Positions 42,774 through 52,570 of a stretch of DNA of 64,000 nucleotides are shown one piece after another. The notes under the pieces are model-generated. The model saw nothing but the letters and a program-made list of their open reading frames with translations. It was not told the DNA's origin and searched no databases. The stretch's first letter is position 1. Every line of letters begins with the position of its first letter. The position numbers were made by a program, and so were the translations under genes. The stretch comes from Bradyrhizobium barranii subsp. apii (GTDB taxonomy: Bacteria; Pseudomonadota; Alphaproteobacteria; Rhizobiales; Xanthobacteraceae). The stretch covers positions 7,376,501 to 7,440,500 of the forward strand of contig NZ_CP096255.1 of the NCBI RefSeq assembly GCF_011516635.5. Direction: 5' to 3'.

Positions 42774-43396
42774 GCCGAGCCCCCCGCCTGCATCCCGACG
42801 GAAAGACCCGCTGCCCCTGGCCCGGCGAAGACCCGCTCTATGTCGCCTATCACGACACCGAATGGGGCGTGCCGGAATATGACGACCGTGCGCTCTACGA
42901 AAAGCTGATCCTCGACGGCTTCCAGGCCGGCCTCTCCTGGATCACGATCCTGCGCAAGCGCGACAATTTCCGCAAAGCCTTCGACGATTTTCAGCCGGAG
43001 AAGATCGCGCGCTACAACAACAAGAAGGTGCACGCGCTGATGAACGATGCCGGCATCGTGCGCAACCGCGCCAAGATCGACGGTGCCGTCTTGAGCGCGA
43101 AATCGTATCTCGACATCATGGAGAAGGGCCCGGGCTTCTCGAAGCTGTTGTGGGACTTCATGGACGGCCGGCCCAAGATCAACAATTTCAAGACCACTGC
43201 GAGCGTGCCGGCCTCGACGCCGCTGTCGATGCAGATCTCCAAGGAACTGTCCTCGCGCGGTTTCAAATTCGTCGGTCCGACCATCGTCTACGCCTTCATG
43301 GAGGCGACCGGCATGGTCAACGACCATCTCGTCGACTGCCATTGTCACGCGAGCTGCGGCAAGACGCAGCGCAAGCCGCGCCTCAAGGCCAAATGA
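42770..43396 (+). CDS. tag: DNA-3-methyladenine glycosylase I (Tag)
   Basis: The 208-residue enzyme shows RCPWPG-type start (TRCPWPGEDPLYVAYHDTEW), GVPEYDDRALYEKLILDGFQ, AGLSWITILRKRDNFRKAF, the substrate region and the C-terminal zinc ligands in NDHLVDCHCHASC. It removes 3-methyladenine from alkylated DNA. It overlaps ygfZ upstream (ATGA) and the HD hydrolase downstream (ATGA), so the three genes are one tightly coupled operon. Confidence 0.93.
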   Translation: MSRAPRLHPDGKTRCPWPGEDPLYVAYHDTEWGVPEYDDRALYEKLILDGFQAGLSWITILRKRDNFRKAFDDFQPEKIARYNNKKVHALMNDAGIVRNRAKIDGAVLSAKSYLDIMEKGPGFSKLLWDFMDGRPKINNFKTTASVPASTPLSMQISKELSSRGFKFVGPTIVYAFMEATGMVNDHLVDCHCHASCGKTQRKPRLKAK

Positions 43397-44007
43397 CCGC
43401 GAAGAAAACGGCACGCGACGTGGCATCCCGCGCCTGGCAGCGCATGCTGTCGGGCCGCCGGCTCGATCTGCTCGATCCCTCTCCGCTCGATGTCGAGATC
43501 GCCGACATCGCGCATGGGCTGGCGCGCGTGGCGCGCTGGAACGGGCAGACCACCGGCGCGCACATCTTCTCGGTCGCGCAGCACACACTTCTGGTGGAGA
43601 CGGTGATGCGGCACGAGATGCCCCGCGTCGACGAGCGCATGCGGCTCGCCGCGCTGCTGCACGATGCGCCCGAATACGTGATCGGCGACATGATCTCGCC
43701 GTTCAAGGCCGTGCTCGACGGCCACTACAAGGCGGTGGAGAAGCGCCTGCTCGGCGCCATCCACATCCGCTTCGGCCTGCCGCCGGCGCTGCCCGAGGAG
43801 ATCACGCAAGCCATCAAGGCCGCCGATCGCGGTGCGGCCTATCTGGAGGCAACCGAGCTTGCCGGCTTCAGCGAAAGCGAGGCGAAGCGCCTGTTCGGCA
43901 GGGACCCCGGCCTCTCCGACAGCGTCCGCCGCGACTACCTCACGCCCTGGACCGCGGCGCGGGCCGAGAAGCAGTTTCTGGAGCGGTTCAACGCGGTGTT
44001 CGCCTAG
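43393..44007 (+). CDS. HD-domain hydrolase (YfbR-like)
   Basis: The 204-residue protein carries the HD pattern: HIFSVAQHTLLVETVM (first His), LAALLHDAPEYVIGDMISPF (HD pair) and IKAADRGAAYLEATEL (last Asp). It resembles 5'-nucleotidases of the YfbR type that act on deoxyribonucleoside monophosphates; substrate unproved. The ATG at 43393 overlaps the tag stop. A position in a repair-linked operon fits a nucleotide-pool role. Confidence 0.85.
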   Translation: MTAKKTARDVASRAWQRMLSGRRLDLLDPSPLDVEIADIAHGLARVARWNGQTTGAHIFSVAQHTLLVETVMRHEMPRVDERMRLAALLHDAPEYVIGDMISPFKAVLDGHYKAVEKRLLGAIHIRFGLPPALPEEITQAIKAADRGAAYLEATELAGFSESEAKRLFGRDPGLSDSVRRDYLTPWTAARAEKQFLERFNAVFA

Positions 44008-44019
44008 CATCATCCCTTC

Positions 44020-44116
44020 GTAGGGTGGGCAAAGCGAAGCGCGCCCACCAAACTAGCCGCAATGTGCGCGGTGCGAAACCGTGGGCACGGCGCGATGCGC
44101 CTTTGCCCACCCTACG
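44020..44116. repeat. TAGGGTGGGCAAAG intergenic repeat (copy 2)
   Basis: Begins GTAGGGTGGGCAAAGCGAAG and ends CCTTTGCCCACCCTACG, a near-perfect inversion. Related to 32068-32159. Confidence 0.85.
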
Positions 44117-44151
44117 AGCGCTCGCTATAATCAGCGGCAAAAAGGTCCGCC

Positions 44152-44658
44152 ATGATCCACGTCTGTTCCCTCGCCGCCCTTCCCGAAACCGTCCGCCTCA
44201 CCAGGGCCAGCCATGTGCTGACCGTCATGGCCAATGTCGAGCAGGTGGCACGTCCGGTGTCGGTGCTGCCGGCCAACCATCTCAAAGTGTCGATGGACGA
44301 CATCACCGAGGAGATGGACGGCTTCACCGCACCATCCGAAGCTCATATCGACCAGGTGCTGAATTTCGTGCGCGGCTGGGACCGCAGCGCGCCGCTGGTG
44401 GTGCATTGCTATGCCGGCATCAGCCGCTCCACTGCGAGTGCCTTTGCGGCCGTCTGCGCCCTCAATCCGGATCGCGATGAGATCGAGATCGCCAAGAAGA
44501 TCCGCGCGGCCTCCCCGATCGCCTCGCCGAACCGGCGCATCGTCGGCCTCGCCGACCGAGCGCTCGGGCGCAACGGCCGCATGCTGCGCGCGCTCGACGA
44601 GATGGGCCCCGGCGCGATGATGGTCGAGGGCCGCCCCTTCGTGATCGAGCTCGAATGA
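44152..44658 (+). CDS. protein tyrosine phosphatase-like protein
   Basis: The 168-residue protein has the phosphatase P-loop VVHCYAGISRSTASA (HCx5R) and an earlier helix region SEAHIDQVLNFVRGWD. The expected general-acid Asp may lie in the MDDITEE stretch. It probably removes phosphate from tyrosine or another phosphoester, in the cytoplasm. It is followed 19 bases later by the NadQ-like gene on the same strand. Confidence 0.85.
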   Translation: MIHVCSLAALPETVRLTRASHVLTVMANVEQVARPVSVLPANHLKVSMDDITEEMDGFTAPSEAHIDQVLNFVRGWDRSAPLVVHCYAGISRSTASAFAAVCALNPDRDEIEIAKKIRAASPIASPNRRIVGLADRALGRNGRMLRALDEMGPGAMMVEGRPFVIELE

Positions 44659-44677
44659 CAACCGCGACATCAGCCGC

Positions 44678-45646
44678 ATGAGCGACACGCAGCTGACGCC
44701 GATCGAGATCGGACTGACCGCGGCGATCGTCGCGATCGAGGACCACGAGCCGCTGATCCTCACCGCGCATAGCAGTGATGGGCTGGCGGGCCTGCCGTTC
44801 GGGCCGTTCGATGCGCCGAGCCATCGCACGTTCGAGATCGGCCTGCGCGCCTGGGTCGAGGCGCAGGCGGGCTTGCGGCTCGGCTATGTCGAGCAGCTCT
44901 ACACGTTCGGCGATCGCGGCCGTCACGCCGAGGCCGGCGACACCGGTGCGCACATGGTGTCGATCGGCTATCTGGCGCTGACGCGCGCGGTGGGCGGCGA
45001 GCTTGCAGCGACCGGCGCGAGCTTCGAACCGTGGTATCGCTTCCTCCCCTGGGAAGACTGGCGCGAGGAGCCGCCCGCGATCATCGCCCGTGACATCATT
45101 CCGGCGCTGACGCTATGGGCCGAGGAGGAGACGCCGGAGACCACACGCGCGCTGCCGCGCCGGGATCGCGTGCGGTTCTATTTCGGTCTCGACGGCGCCC
45201 CCTGGGACGAGGAGCGCGTGCTCGACCGCTACGAGCTCTTGTACGAGGCCGGGCTGATCGAGGAGGCGCGGCGCGACGGCCGTCCTGCGGCATTGGCGCG
45301 CAAGCAGCTTCCCGCGCTCGGCACCTCGATGCGATTCGATCACCGCCGGATTCTCGCGACAGCGATCGCGCGGCTGCGTGCAAAACTGAAGTATCGTCCT
45401 GTGGTGTTTGAACTTTTGCCCGCTGAGTTCACACTCACTGAACTGCAGTACACGGTGGAGGCGATCTCCGGCCGGCACCTGCACAAGCAAAATTTCCGCC
45501 GTTTGGTCGAAACCGAAGCCCTGGTCGAACCGACCGGGGTGATGTCGACACAGACCGGCGGACGGCCGGCGGCGCTCTACCGCTTCCGCCGCGACGTGCT
45601 CCAGGAACGACCCGCGCCGGGCTTGCGCGTACGCTCCCGGCGCTAG
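44678..45646 (+). CDS. nadQ: NadQ-like NAD biosynthesis regulator (COG4111)
   Basis: The 322-residue protein has a NUDIX-like N-terminal domain without a full catalytic Nudix box (IGLTAAIVAIEDHEPLILTA, LEIGLRAWVEAQAGL-type sequence, YVEQLYTFGDRGRHAEAGDT). A C-terminal winged helix follows (KYRPVVFELLPAEFTLTELQ, YTVEAISGRHLHKQNFRRLV, LVEPTGVMSTQTGGRPAAL). This is the build of COG4111 proteins, described as the NadQ regulators of NAD biosynthesis in alphaproteobacteria. It would bind DNA and respond to an NAD-related metabolite. The nadABC operon 14 kb downstream has two matching palindromes before nadA. An ordinary NUDIX enzyme is a less likely alternative. Confidence 0.78.
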   Translation: MSDTQLTPIEIGLTAAIVAIEDHEPLILTAHSSDGLAGLPFGPFDAPSHRTFEIGLRAWVEAQAGLRLGYVEQLYTFGDRGRHAEAGDTGAHMVSIGYLALTRAVGGELAATGASFEPWYRFLPWEDWREEPPAIIARDIIPALTLWAEEETPETTRALPRRDRVRFYFGLDGAPWDEERVLDRYELLYEAGLIEEARRDGRPAALARKQLPALGTSMRFDHRRILATAIARLRAKLKYRPVVFELLPAEFTLTELQYTVEAISGRHLHKQNFRRLVETEALVEPTGVMSTQTGGRPAALYRFRRDVLQERPAPGLRVRSRR

Positions 45647-45697
45647 ATCCTTGGATTTGCGTGACCGGCCCCTGCCCGCCGGTTGCCTGGAGGCTTC

Positions 45698-48418
45698 ATG
45701 TTCGACGGCCCGTTTGACGTCTTTGCGCTGATCATTGCGATCATCGCTGTCCTGATCGCGATCAAGGCCTCCAGCCAAGCGGCCGAGCTGCGCCGCCGGC
45801 TGGCCTCGCTCGAAGAGATGTTTTACGCGCAGCGGCAGGTGCAGCCGCCGCCGCTGATGCCCGCGCAGGTGCAGGCCGAAGCGCCCGCGACGACGGCCGC
45901 CGAGCCGCCGCCGCTCGCACCCGAAGCCGAGGCAGCAACGCCTCCGCTCGTCACCGAAGAGGTTTCACCGCCGCCGCTTGCGGCGAGCACTGAGGCCTAC
46001 GCACCGCCGCCTTTGCCCGCGCCGGCACCTGATATTAGAGAGCCTGGCTTCGAGGAGCGGCTCGGCACGCGCTGGGTGGTCTGGATCGGCGGCCTCGCGC
46101 TCGCGCTCGGTGGCTTCTTCATGGTGCGCTATTCGATCGAGGCGGGTCTCGTCGGCCCGGGCGTGCGCGTGTTCCTCGGCGGGCTGTTCGCAGCCGCACT
46201 GCTGGGGGCCGGCGAATGGTCGCGGCGCAAGGAGAGCATCTCCAACATCGCGGCGCTCCCGATCGCCAACATCCCCGCGATCCTCACCGCGGCCGGAACG
46301 GCGGTGGCGTTCGCGACCATCTATGCGGCCTATGCGCTCTATGGCTTCCTCGTGCCCGCCACCGCTTTCGTGCTGCTCGGCATCGTGGCGATGGGCACGC
46401 TCGCCGCGGCACTGTTGCATGGGCCCGCACTCGCGGGCCTCGGCGTGGTCGGCGCGTTCGTAACGCCGATCCTCGTCTCCAGCGGCAAGCCGGATTATTG
46501 GGCGCTCTATATTTATCTTGCGATCGTCACCGCAGCGAGCTTCGGCCTCGCGCGCATCCGGCTGTGGCGCTGGCTCGCGGTCACGACCATCGCCTTCGCC
46601 GTGCTCTGGATCTTCCCGGGGCTCGATACCAGCGAGCTGCAGGTCGCGCCGCACGCCTTCCATGCGATCGCGGGCTTCGTGCTCGCCGCTCTGCTCGTGG
46701 TCTGCGGCTTCATGTTCGGCCCGACCATCGAGGACGGGGAGATCGAGCCGGTGTCGTCGAGCTCGCTTGGCGCCTATTTGTTCGGCGCGATGCTGATCGT
46801 GCTGTCGAGCGCGCATGCGGACCTTGCGCTGATCGCCTTCACGCTTCTCGTTGGTGCGACGCTGCTCGTCGCCTGGCGCGCGCCGGCGGCAACGGGCGCG
46901 CTGGGCGCGGCCGCAGCGACCGTCTTCATCGTGTTCGCCGAATGGGCGGTGCGCGCCAATCCCGACATGCTGGTGCTGCCGGGCGGTCCGATGCCCGGCG
47001 TTGGACCGGTCGCCACCGACAGCGCGGTGACGCTGCATCTGGTGATGGCCGTAATCTTCGCTGCCGGCTTCGGCATCGCAGGCTTTCTCGCGCAGGGCCG
47101 CTCGAACTCGGCGGTCATCCCGGTGGTGTGGTCGGCGGCAGCCGTTGCGACGCCGATCGCGATCCTCGTTGCGCTCTACGCGCGCATCGCCCATCTCGAC
47201 CGCTCGATCCCGTTCGCGATCCTCGCGGTGCTGCTCGCCGCCGCTTTTGGCGCTGCGACCGAAGCGCTGGCGCGCCGCGAAGATCGGCCGGGCACTGCGA
47301 CCTCCGTCGCGCTGTTCGCGACCGGCACGCTCGGCGCGCTGGCGCTGGCGCTGACCTTCGCCCTCGAAAAGGGCTGGCTCACCATCGCGCTGGCGCTGAT
47401 GTCGCTCGGCACGGCCTGGATCTCGCTGCAGCGGCCGATCCCGGTCCTGCGCCGGCTCGCCGCCATCTTCGCCGCGATCGTTACCGCGCGCATCGGCTAT
47501 GATCCGCGCATCGTCGGCGATGCCGTCGGCACCACGCCGATCTTCAACTGGCTGTTGTGGGGCTACGGCCTGCCGGCGGCCTCGTTCTGGGGCGCGAGCA
47601 TCTTCCTGCGCCGCCGTGGTGACGATCCGCCGCTGCGCATCGTGGAGGCCGCCGCGATCCTGTTCACCGCGCTGCTCGCCTTCATGGAGATCCGGCATCT
47701 CGCCACCGGCGGCCGCATGACGTCGCCGCCCTCGCTGCTCGAATTTGCCCTGCAAGTCTGCGTCGCGCTCGCCATGGCGATCGGGCTGGAGCGGCTGCGG
47801 CTGAGGAGCCACAGCATCGTTCACAATGTCGGCGCGGTCGCGCTCACCGCGATCGCCGGGCTCATCAGCGTGTTCGGCCTGCTGATCCTGGAGAATCCGT
47901 GGCTGCTCTCCAGCGTCGATGTCGGCGGTCTCGTCTTCAACCTGCTGCTGCTCGGCTACGCGCTCCCGGCGGTGCTGATGCTGCTGCTGTCCTATGCGGT
48001 GGCCGGACATCGCCCCGTCGCCTATGCGAACACGATTGCCGGCGCTGCGCTGGTGTTCGCGCTCACCTATTTGACGCTGGAGATCCGCCGCTTCTATCAC
48101 GGCCCGGTCCTGCTCTACGGCGCCACCACGGGCGCGGAGCAATACACCTATTCGATCGGCTGGCTCGGCTTCGGTGTGGTGCTGCTCGGCGTCGGCATTC
48201 TCGTCAACTCCGAGCGGGCACGGCTGGCGTCGGCCGCGGTGATCGCGCTGACGATCCTGAAGGCCTTCGTGATCGACATGTCGACGCTGACAGGCGTCTA
48301 CCGCGCGCTGTCGTTCATGTGCCTCGGCATCGTGCTGGTCGCGATCGGCTGGCTCTACCAGCGCATCCTGTTCCGGCGGCAGGTCGCACCGCCGCCGGCT
48401 CCGCAGGCGAGCACTTGA
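45698..48418 (+). CDS. DUF2339 polytopic membrane protein
   Basis: The 906-residue protein begins with one membrane helix (FDVFALIIAIIAVLIAIKAS) and a coiled stretch. A Pro/Ala-rich linker (residues about 45-115) follows, then the DUF2339 start FEERLGTRWVVWIGGLALAL and GGFFMVRYSIEAGLVGPGVR, and more than twenty hydrophobic spans to the end. Function of DUF2339 is unknown; it lies in the inner membrane. The ATG at 45698 has TGGAGG upstream. It ends 3 bases before the convergent MCP gene. Confidence 0.88.
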   Translation: MFDGPFDVFALIIAIIAVLIAIKASSQAAELRRRLASLEEMFYAQRQVQPPPLMPAQVQAEAPATTAAEPPPLAPEAEAATPPLVTEEVSPPPLAASTEAYAPPPLPAPAPDIREPGFEERLGTRWVVWIGGLALALGGFFMVRYSIEAGLVGPGVRVFLGGLFAAALLGAGEWSRRKESISNIAALPIANIPAILTAAGTAVAFATIYAAYALYGFLVPATAFVLLGIVAMGTLAAALLHGPALAGLGVVGAFVTPILVSSGKPDYWALYIYLAIVTAASFGLARIRLWRWLAVTTIAFAVLWIFPGLDTSELQVAPHAFHAIAGFVLAALLVVCGFMFGPTIEDGEIEPVSSSSLGAYLFGAMLIVLSSAHADLALIAFTLLVGATLLVAWRAPAATGALGAAAATVFIVFAEWAVRANPDMLVLPGGPMPGVGPVATDSAVTLHLVMAVIFAAGFGIAGFLAQGRSNSAVIPVVWSAAAVATPIAILVALYARIAHLDRSIPFAILAVLLAAAFGAATEALARREDRPGTATSVALFATGTLGALALALTFALEKGWLTIALALMSLGTAWISLQRPIPVLRRLAAIFAAIVTARIGYDPRIVGDAVGTTPIFNWLLWGYGLPAASFWGASIFLRRRGDDPPLRIVEAAAILFTALLAFMEIRHLATGGRMTSPPSLLEFALQVCVALAMAIGLERLRLRSHSIVHNVGAVALTAIAGLISVFGLLILENPWLLSSVDVGGLVFNLLLLGYALPAVLMLLLSYAVAGHRPVAYANTIAGAALVFALTYLTLEIRRFYHGPVLLYGATTGAEQYTYSIGWLGFGVVLLGVGILVNSERARLASAAVIALTILKAFVIDMSTLTGVYRALSFMCLGIVLVAIGWLYQRILFRRQVAPPPAPQAST

Positions 48419-48421
48419 GGA

Positions 48422-50110
48422 TCAGGCCGCGCGGACCGACTCCAGGAACTGCGCGACCTCGACTTTGAGCCGCGTGCTGTCGGTCGCCAGCGATTTCGCC
48501 GCCGACAGCACCTCCGTCGACGCCGAGCCGGTCTCGATCGCACCACGCTGCACGTCCGTGATGTTCATCGAGACCTCCTGCGTGCCGACCGAAGCCTGCT
48601 GCACGTTGCGCGAGATCTCCTGCGTGGCCGCGCCCTGTTCCTCGACCGCGGCTGCGATGGCCGCCGCCACCTCGGACAGCCGCTCGATGGTGCCGCCGAT
48701 CTCCTGGATGGCGCTGACGGATTCCTGCGTCGCGGCCTGGATCCCGGAGACCTGCGCCCCGATCTCGCCGGTCGCTTTCGCGGTCTGCTCGGCCAGCGCC
48801 TTGACCTCGGAGGCGACGACCGCGAAGCCACGGCCGGCTTCACCGGCACGCGCCGCCTCGATGGTGGCGTTGAGCGCCAGCAGGTTGGTCTGACCGGCGA
48901 TGGTGTTGATCAGCTCGACCACGTCGCCGATACGCGATGCCGCCTGCGACAGCGCGTTGACGCGGTCGTTGGTCCGCGTGGCCTGCTCAACGGCCTCCGC
49001 GGCCATCCGCGCCGAATCCTGCACGCGGCGGCTGATCTCGGTGATGGAGGACGACAGCTCCTCCGATGCGGACGCAACCGCCTGGACGTTGGTGGAGGCT
49101 TCCTCGGACGCCGCAGCGACCACGGTCGCAAGCTCCTGCCCGCGCTGCGCGGTGCTGCTCAGCGTGGTCGCAGAGGCCTCGAGCTCGGTCGAGGCCGACG
49201 ACACGGTGCCGACGACCTCGCCGATCATGGCCTCGAACTTGCGGGTGATGGCGTCGACGCGGCGGCCGCGTTCGATCTTGGCCTCGGCGTCGGCCGCCGC
49301 GACTTCGTCGGCGGCCTTCTTGGCGATCAACGCCTCCTTGAAGATCTGGAGCGCATCCGCCATCGAGCCGATCTCGGTCTTTTCGCCGCGATGCGGCACC
49401 TCGGCGGAGAGGTCGCCTTCGCCAAGCGACTGCATCGGATGGATGATCGAGGCAATCCCGCGAGACACGTCACGCACGAGATAATAGGCGGCACCGATCG
49501 CGATCACGACCGAGAACACGATGATGCCGACCAGTACGCGGAAGATCGTGGCATAGCTGTCGGCCGCCTGCTTCGTCTCCAGCTCGGCGCCCCGGTTGTT
49601 CATCTCGATGCCCTTCTGGAGCAGCGGGTCGGCGGCCTGGGCCATCTTCGCGACCTTGGTCTGCAACAGCTCGTTGGCATCGGTCGGGAAGCGACCGACG
49701 CCCTTGCGCGACAGCGCCATGACGTCCTGCACCCCGTTCAGGTACTCGGCCCACGCCTTGCTCCACTGCTCATAGAGCGAACGCTCCTCGGCTGAGGTGA
49801 TCAGCGGCTCGTAGACCTTGCGGGTCTGGTCGATGCGCGCCTGCAGCGAGGCGAGGCGCTTCTCGGCGGCTTCCTTGCCCTCGGCGGTGTCCTGCATCAG
49901 GTGCAGGCGCAGCGCGACGCGCAGCTCGTTGATATCGGCGCGAAGCGAGCCGAGCGCACGCACGCTCGGCAGCCAGCTCTCCGCGATCTCGACGGTGTGG
50001 GAATTGATACTCTGCATGGTGCCGATCGCCATCACGCCGACGCCGGCGAGCGACAGCACGAGGACCGACAACACGGTCAGAAGCTTGAACACGATCGACA
50101 ACTTCGACAT
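48422..50110 (-). CDS. methyl-accepting chemotaxis protein (first of four)
   Basis: About 562 residues: a first membrane helix (LLTVLSVLVLSLAGVGVMAI), a four-helix-bundle sensor domain (residues about 35-185) and a second helix (VLVGIIVFSVVIAIGAAYYL). A HAMP domain (GIASIIHPMQSLGEGDLSAE) and a signalling domain follow, whose hairpin tip holds VVELINTIAGQTNLLALNAT. The ligand is unknown. It ends FLESVRAA with no CheR-binding pentapeptide. Start ATG at 50110 or GTG at 50113. It forms a tandem array with three similar genes on the same strand. Confidence 0.92.
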   Translation of the reverse strand: MSKLSIVFKLLTVLSVLVLSLAGVGVMAIGTMQSINSHTVEIAESWLPSVRALGSLRADINELRVALRLHLMQDTAEGKEAAEKRLASLQARIDQTRKVYEPLITSAEERSLYEQWSKAWAEYLNGVQDVMALSRKGVGRFPTDANELLQTKVAKMAQAADPLLQKGIEMNNRGAELETKQAADSYATIFRVLVGIIVFSVVIAIGAAYYLVRDVSRGIASIIHPMQSLGEGDLSAEVPHRGEKTEIGSMADALQIFKEALIAKKAADEVAAADAEAKIERGRRVDAITRKFEAMIGEVVGTVSSASTELEASATTLSSTAQRGQELATVVAAASEEASTNVQAVASASEELSSSITEISRRVQDSARMAAEAVEQATRTNDRVNALSQAASRIGDVVELINTIAGQTNLLALNATIEAARAGEAGRGFAVVASEVKALAEQTAKATGEIGAQVSGIQAATQESVSAIQEIGGTIERLSEVAAAIAAAVEEQGAATQEISRNVQQASVGTQEVSMNITDVQRGAIETGSASTEVLSAAKSLATDSTRLKVEVAQFLESVRAA

Positions 50111-50394
50111 CACAGCAAATCCCGATGAGACCTAGCAACGCGCAAATCACCTGCGCCGCCATCGTCACGACGGACGACAGGGCGGAAGTCAGTTCAACAA
50201 TGCTGGCTGATTTTTATCCCGTAAGATTGCGCTCATAGTTGCAAACAGGCGTTAACAGGAACCTACGTGAAACTACGGAATTCGCTGTCGCCGCCGTTAT
50301 ATGTTCCGCAATTATTGGTTGCAGCGCAGCAGACATCGCGCGACGCCACACCGGCGCACCGCGATGTACGGCTCGAACAGAGCAACTGACGACC

Positions 50395-52365
50395 TCACGC
50401 CGCCCGCACCGACTCCAGGAAGCGCGCGACCTCGCTCTTCAGCCGGTTGCTCTCCTGAGACAGCGATTGTGCTGCCGAATGAACCTGCGCAGAGGCGGCC
50501 CCGGTCTCGCCTGCGCCGCGCTGGACGTTGCCGATATTGGCGGAGACTTCCGAGGTGCCGTGCGCGGCATGTTGGATGTTGCGGGAGATCTCCTGCGTCG
50601 CGGCGCCCTGCTCCTCCACCGCCGCGGCGATGGCCGAGGAAATTTCCGACATCCGCGCGATGGTGTCGCCGATCTCCTTGATCGCGCCGACCGAATCCTG
50701 CGTCGCGGTCTGGATCGCGCCGATGTGCTGGCTGATCTCGCCCGTGGCCTTCGCGGTCTGCTCGGCGAGCGCCTTCACCTCGGTCGCAACCACCGCAAAG
50801 CCCTTGCCGGCCTCGCCCGCACGTGCCGCCTCGATCGTGGCATTCAGCGCCAGCAGATTGGTCTGGCTGGCGATGGTGTTGATCAGCTCGACCACGTCGC
50901 CGATACGCCCTGCCGCCTTGGTCAGCTCCGCGACGCGCGCGTTGGTGCGCTGGGCCTGCTCCACCGCGACGTCGGCGACGCGAGCCGATTCCTGCACCTG
51001 GCGGCTGATCTCCGAGATCGATGTGGTCATCTCCTCGCTCGCGGACGACACCGACTGCACGTTCGCGGACGCCTCCTCCGAGGCCGCCGCCACCGCCGTG
51101 GCAAGCCCGTTGCCGCGCTCGGCGGCCTGGGTCAGCGTATTGGAGGACGCCTCGAGCTCGGTTGCCGCCGACGACACCGTGTCGATGATCTCGCCGACTG
51201 CGCCTTCAAACCCGTCGGCGAGGCGCTGCATGTCCGCCTTGCGCCGTTCGCGCCCGCGCGCGTCAGCCTCGGCCTGCTCCGCACGCAGCCGCTCTGCCTC
51301 CACCATGTTGGTCCTGAACACCTCGACCGCGCCGGCCATCTCGCCGATCTCGTCCTTGCGCCCGACACCGGGGACGGAGATCGAAAGCTCGCCGCGTGCC
51401 AGCCGCGTCATCGCACCGACCATGCCGGACAGCGCCTTCGAGATCGAGCGTCCCAGGACGAAGCCGACCACGGCGAGCACGACGACAGTGACGGCGAAAG
51501 CAATCATCATCCACAGGCGTACGGCATCGCGCGTTGCGGCCTCCGCGGCGTCGGCCTGCTTGTACATGGCGTCAACGGCGGTCCGCACCTCGACCATGGA
51601 GGGTTCGAGCTCGCGGAATGTCTTCATCATGCTCGCGTCCAGCGCGGCGCTCTGCTGCGCGGTCTCGGCCCAGGCCGCGAACTCGGACTGGTATTTCTGG
51701 AGCTTGGCCGTGATGTCGTTCATCACCGCCGTCGGGACTGCGACCACCTCGATCGCCTTGGAGAATTCGACCGCGGCCTTCTTCACTTCGGCAATGTATT
51801 TGGGGTCGCGCCGCAGCATGAAGTCCTTCTCGTGCCGGCGCATCATCAGCATCCAGCTCGTCGTCCTGGGATCGTCGATCTCCTTGAGCTTCACCTCGAT
51901 GTCGTGCACGGCGGCGCGGAGCGAGCCGGACAGGCCAAGCGTCTCGTTCAGCCCGAGTCTGGTCTCGGCCACGACGAGCGCCTTGAAATCCTCGGCATAG
52001 CGTTTGAAGCCGTCATGCGCCTGCCTGGTCTTGTCGGACAGCGCGCTCATGCCGCCGGCCGCCATCAACCGCTCGACCTCGCCGAAATCGCGGTTGATCG
52101 GTCCCATCAGCTCGGCATGGGCCTTGGCGTAGCTTTCGTTGCGGCGCTGCTGAAAATTCTTCTCGTTGCGGCGCGCCTCCAGCATCTCGATCGTGAGCTG
52201 CTTGTTCAGGTCAGCGATCGCGCGGGCGCGGTTGGCAACGGTGCGGGAGGCGTCCTGAGAGAGGCTGCCGATCTCGTAGATCGCGCCGAAGACGACGAGA
52301 CCGACAAGGCCGAAGAGTCCGATCGCCATGACCTTGTGGGTGAGGCGAATGGAGAAGCCGCTCAT
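50395..52365 (-). CDS. methyl-accepting chemotaxis protein (second)
   Basis: The 656-residue protein starts at 52365 (MSGFSIRLTHKVMAIGLFGL) with CGGAG upstream. Its sensor region is longer (residues about 35-300), entirely helical, and has MMRRHEKDFMLRRDPKYIAE, which resembles the HBM (helical bimodular) sensor type. Then come a second membrane helix (LWMMIAFAVTVVVLAVVGFV), HAMP, and a signalling domain with VVELINTIASQTNLLALNAT. HBM sensors bind small acids or amines in two bundles. It ends FLESVRAA. An earlier frame start at 52944 was rejected as out of character. Confidence 0.9.
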   Translation of the reverse strand: MSGFSIRLTHKVMAIGLFGLVGLVVFGAIYEIGSLSQDASRTVANRARAIADLNKQLTIEMLEARRNEKNFQQRRNESYAKAHAELMGPINRDFGEVERLMAAGGMSALSDKTRQAHDGFKRYAEDFKALVVAETRLGLNETLGLSGSLRAAVHDIEVKLKEIDDPRTTSWMLMMRRHEKDFMLRRDPKYIAEVKKAAVEFSKAIEVVAVPTAVMNDITAKLQKYQSEFAAWAETAQQSAALDASMMKTFRELEPSMVEVRTAVDAMYKQADAAEAATRDAVRLWMMIAFAVTVVVLAVVGFVLGRSISKALSGMVGAMTRLARGELSISVPGVGRKDEIGEMAGAVEVFRTNMVEAERLRAEQAEADARGRERRKADMQRLADGFEGAVGEIIDTVSSAATELEASSNTLTQAAERGNGLATAVAAASEEASANVQSVSSASEEMTTSISEISRQVQESARVADVAVEQAQRTNARVAELTKAAGRIGDVVELINTIASQTNLLALNATIEAARAGEAGKGFAVVATEVKALAEQTAKATGEISQHIGAIQTATQDSVGAIKEIGDTIARMSEISSAIAAAVEEQGAATQEISRNIQHAAHGTSEVSANIGNVQRGAGETGAASAQVHSAAQSLSQESNRLKSEVARFLESVRAA

Positions 52366-52570
52366 TGAATGTGCTCCGATACGTTCGATACGCAATACAG
52401 GGAGGGCGACTCGGCACCCGAATATTGCGAGATCATGACTGCATCGGTTTTCCGGAAGGTTAACCGTGCAGACCTTCTCACCGCGGCATCGGCCGTGGAC
52501 GCATGCGAACCACCACGCGTCCTCGCGCGGCGGCTGCAATCGGCGGATGATGGGGTGAGGACGGCCGCCC

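Noticed and set aside
45965..48142. 725-residue minus-strand frame in the DUF2339 gene
   Set aside because: Composition is dominated by Arg, Glu and His and it is wholly antisense to a clear membrane protein.
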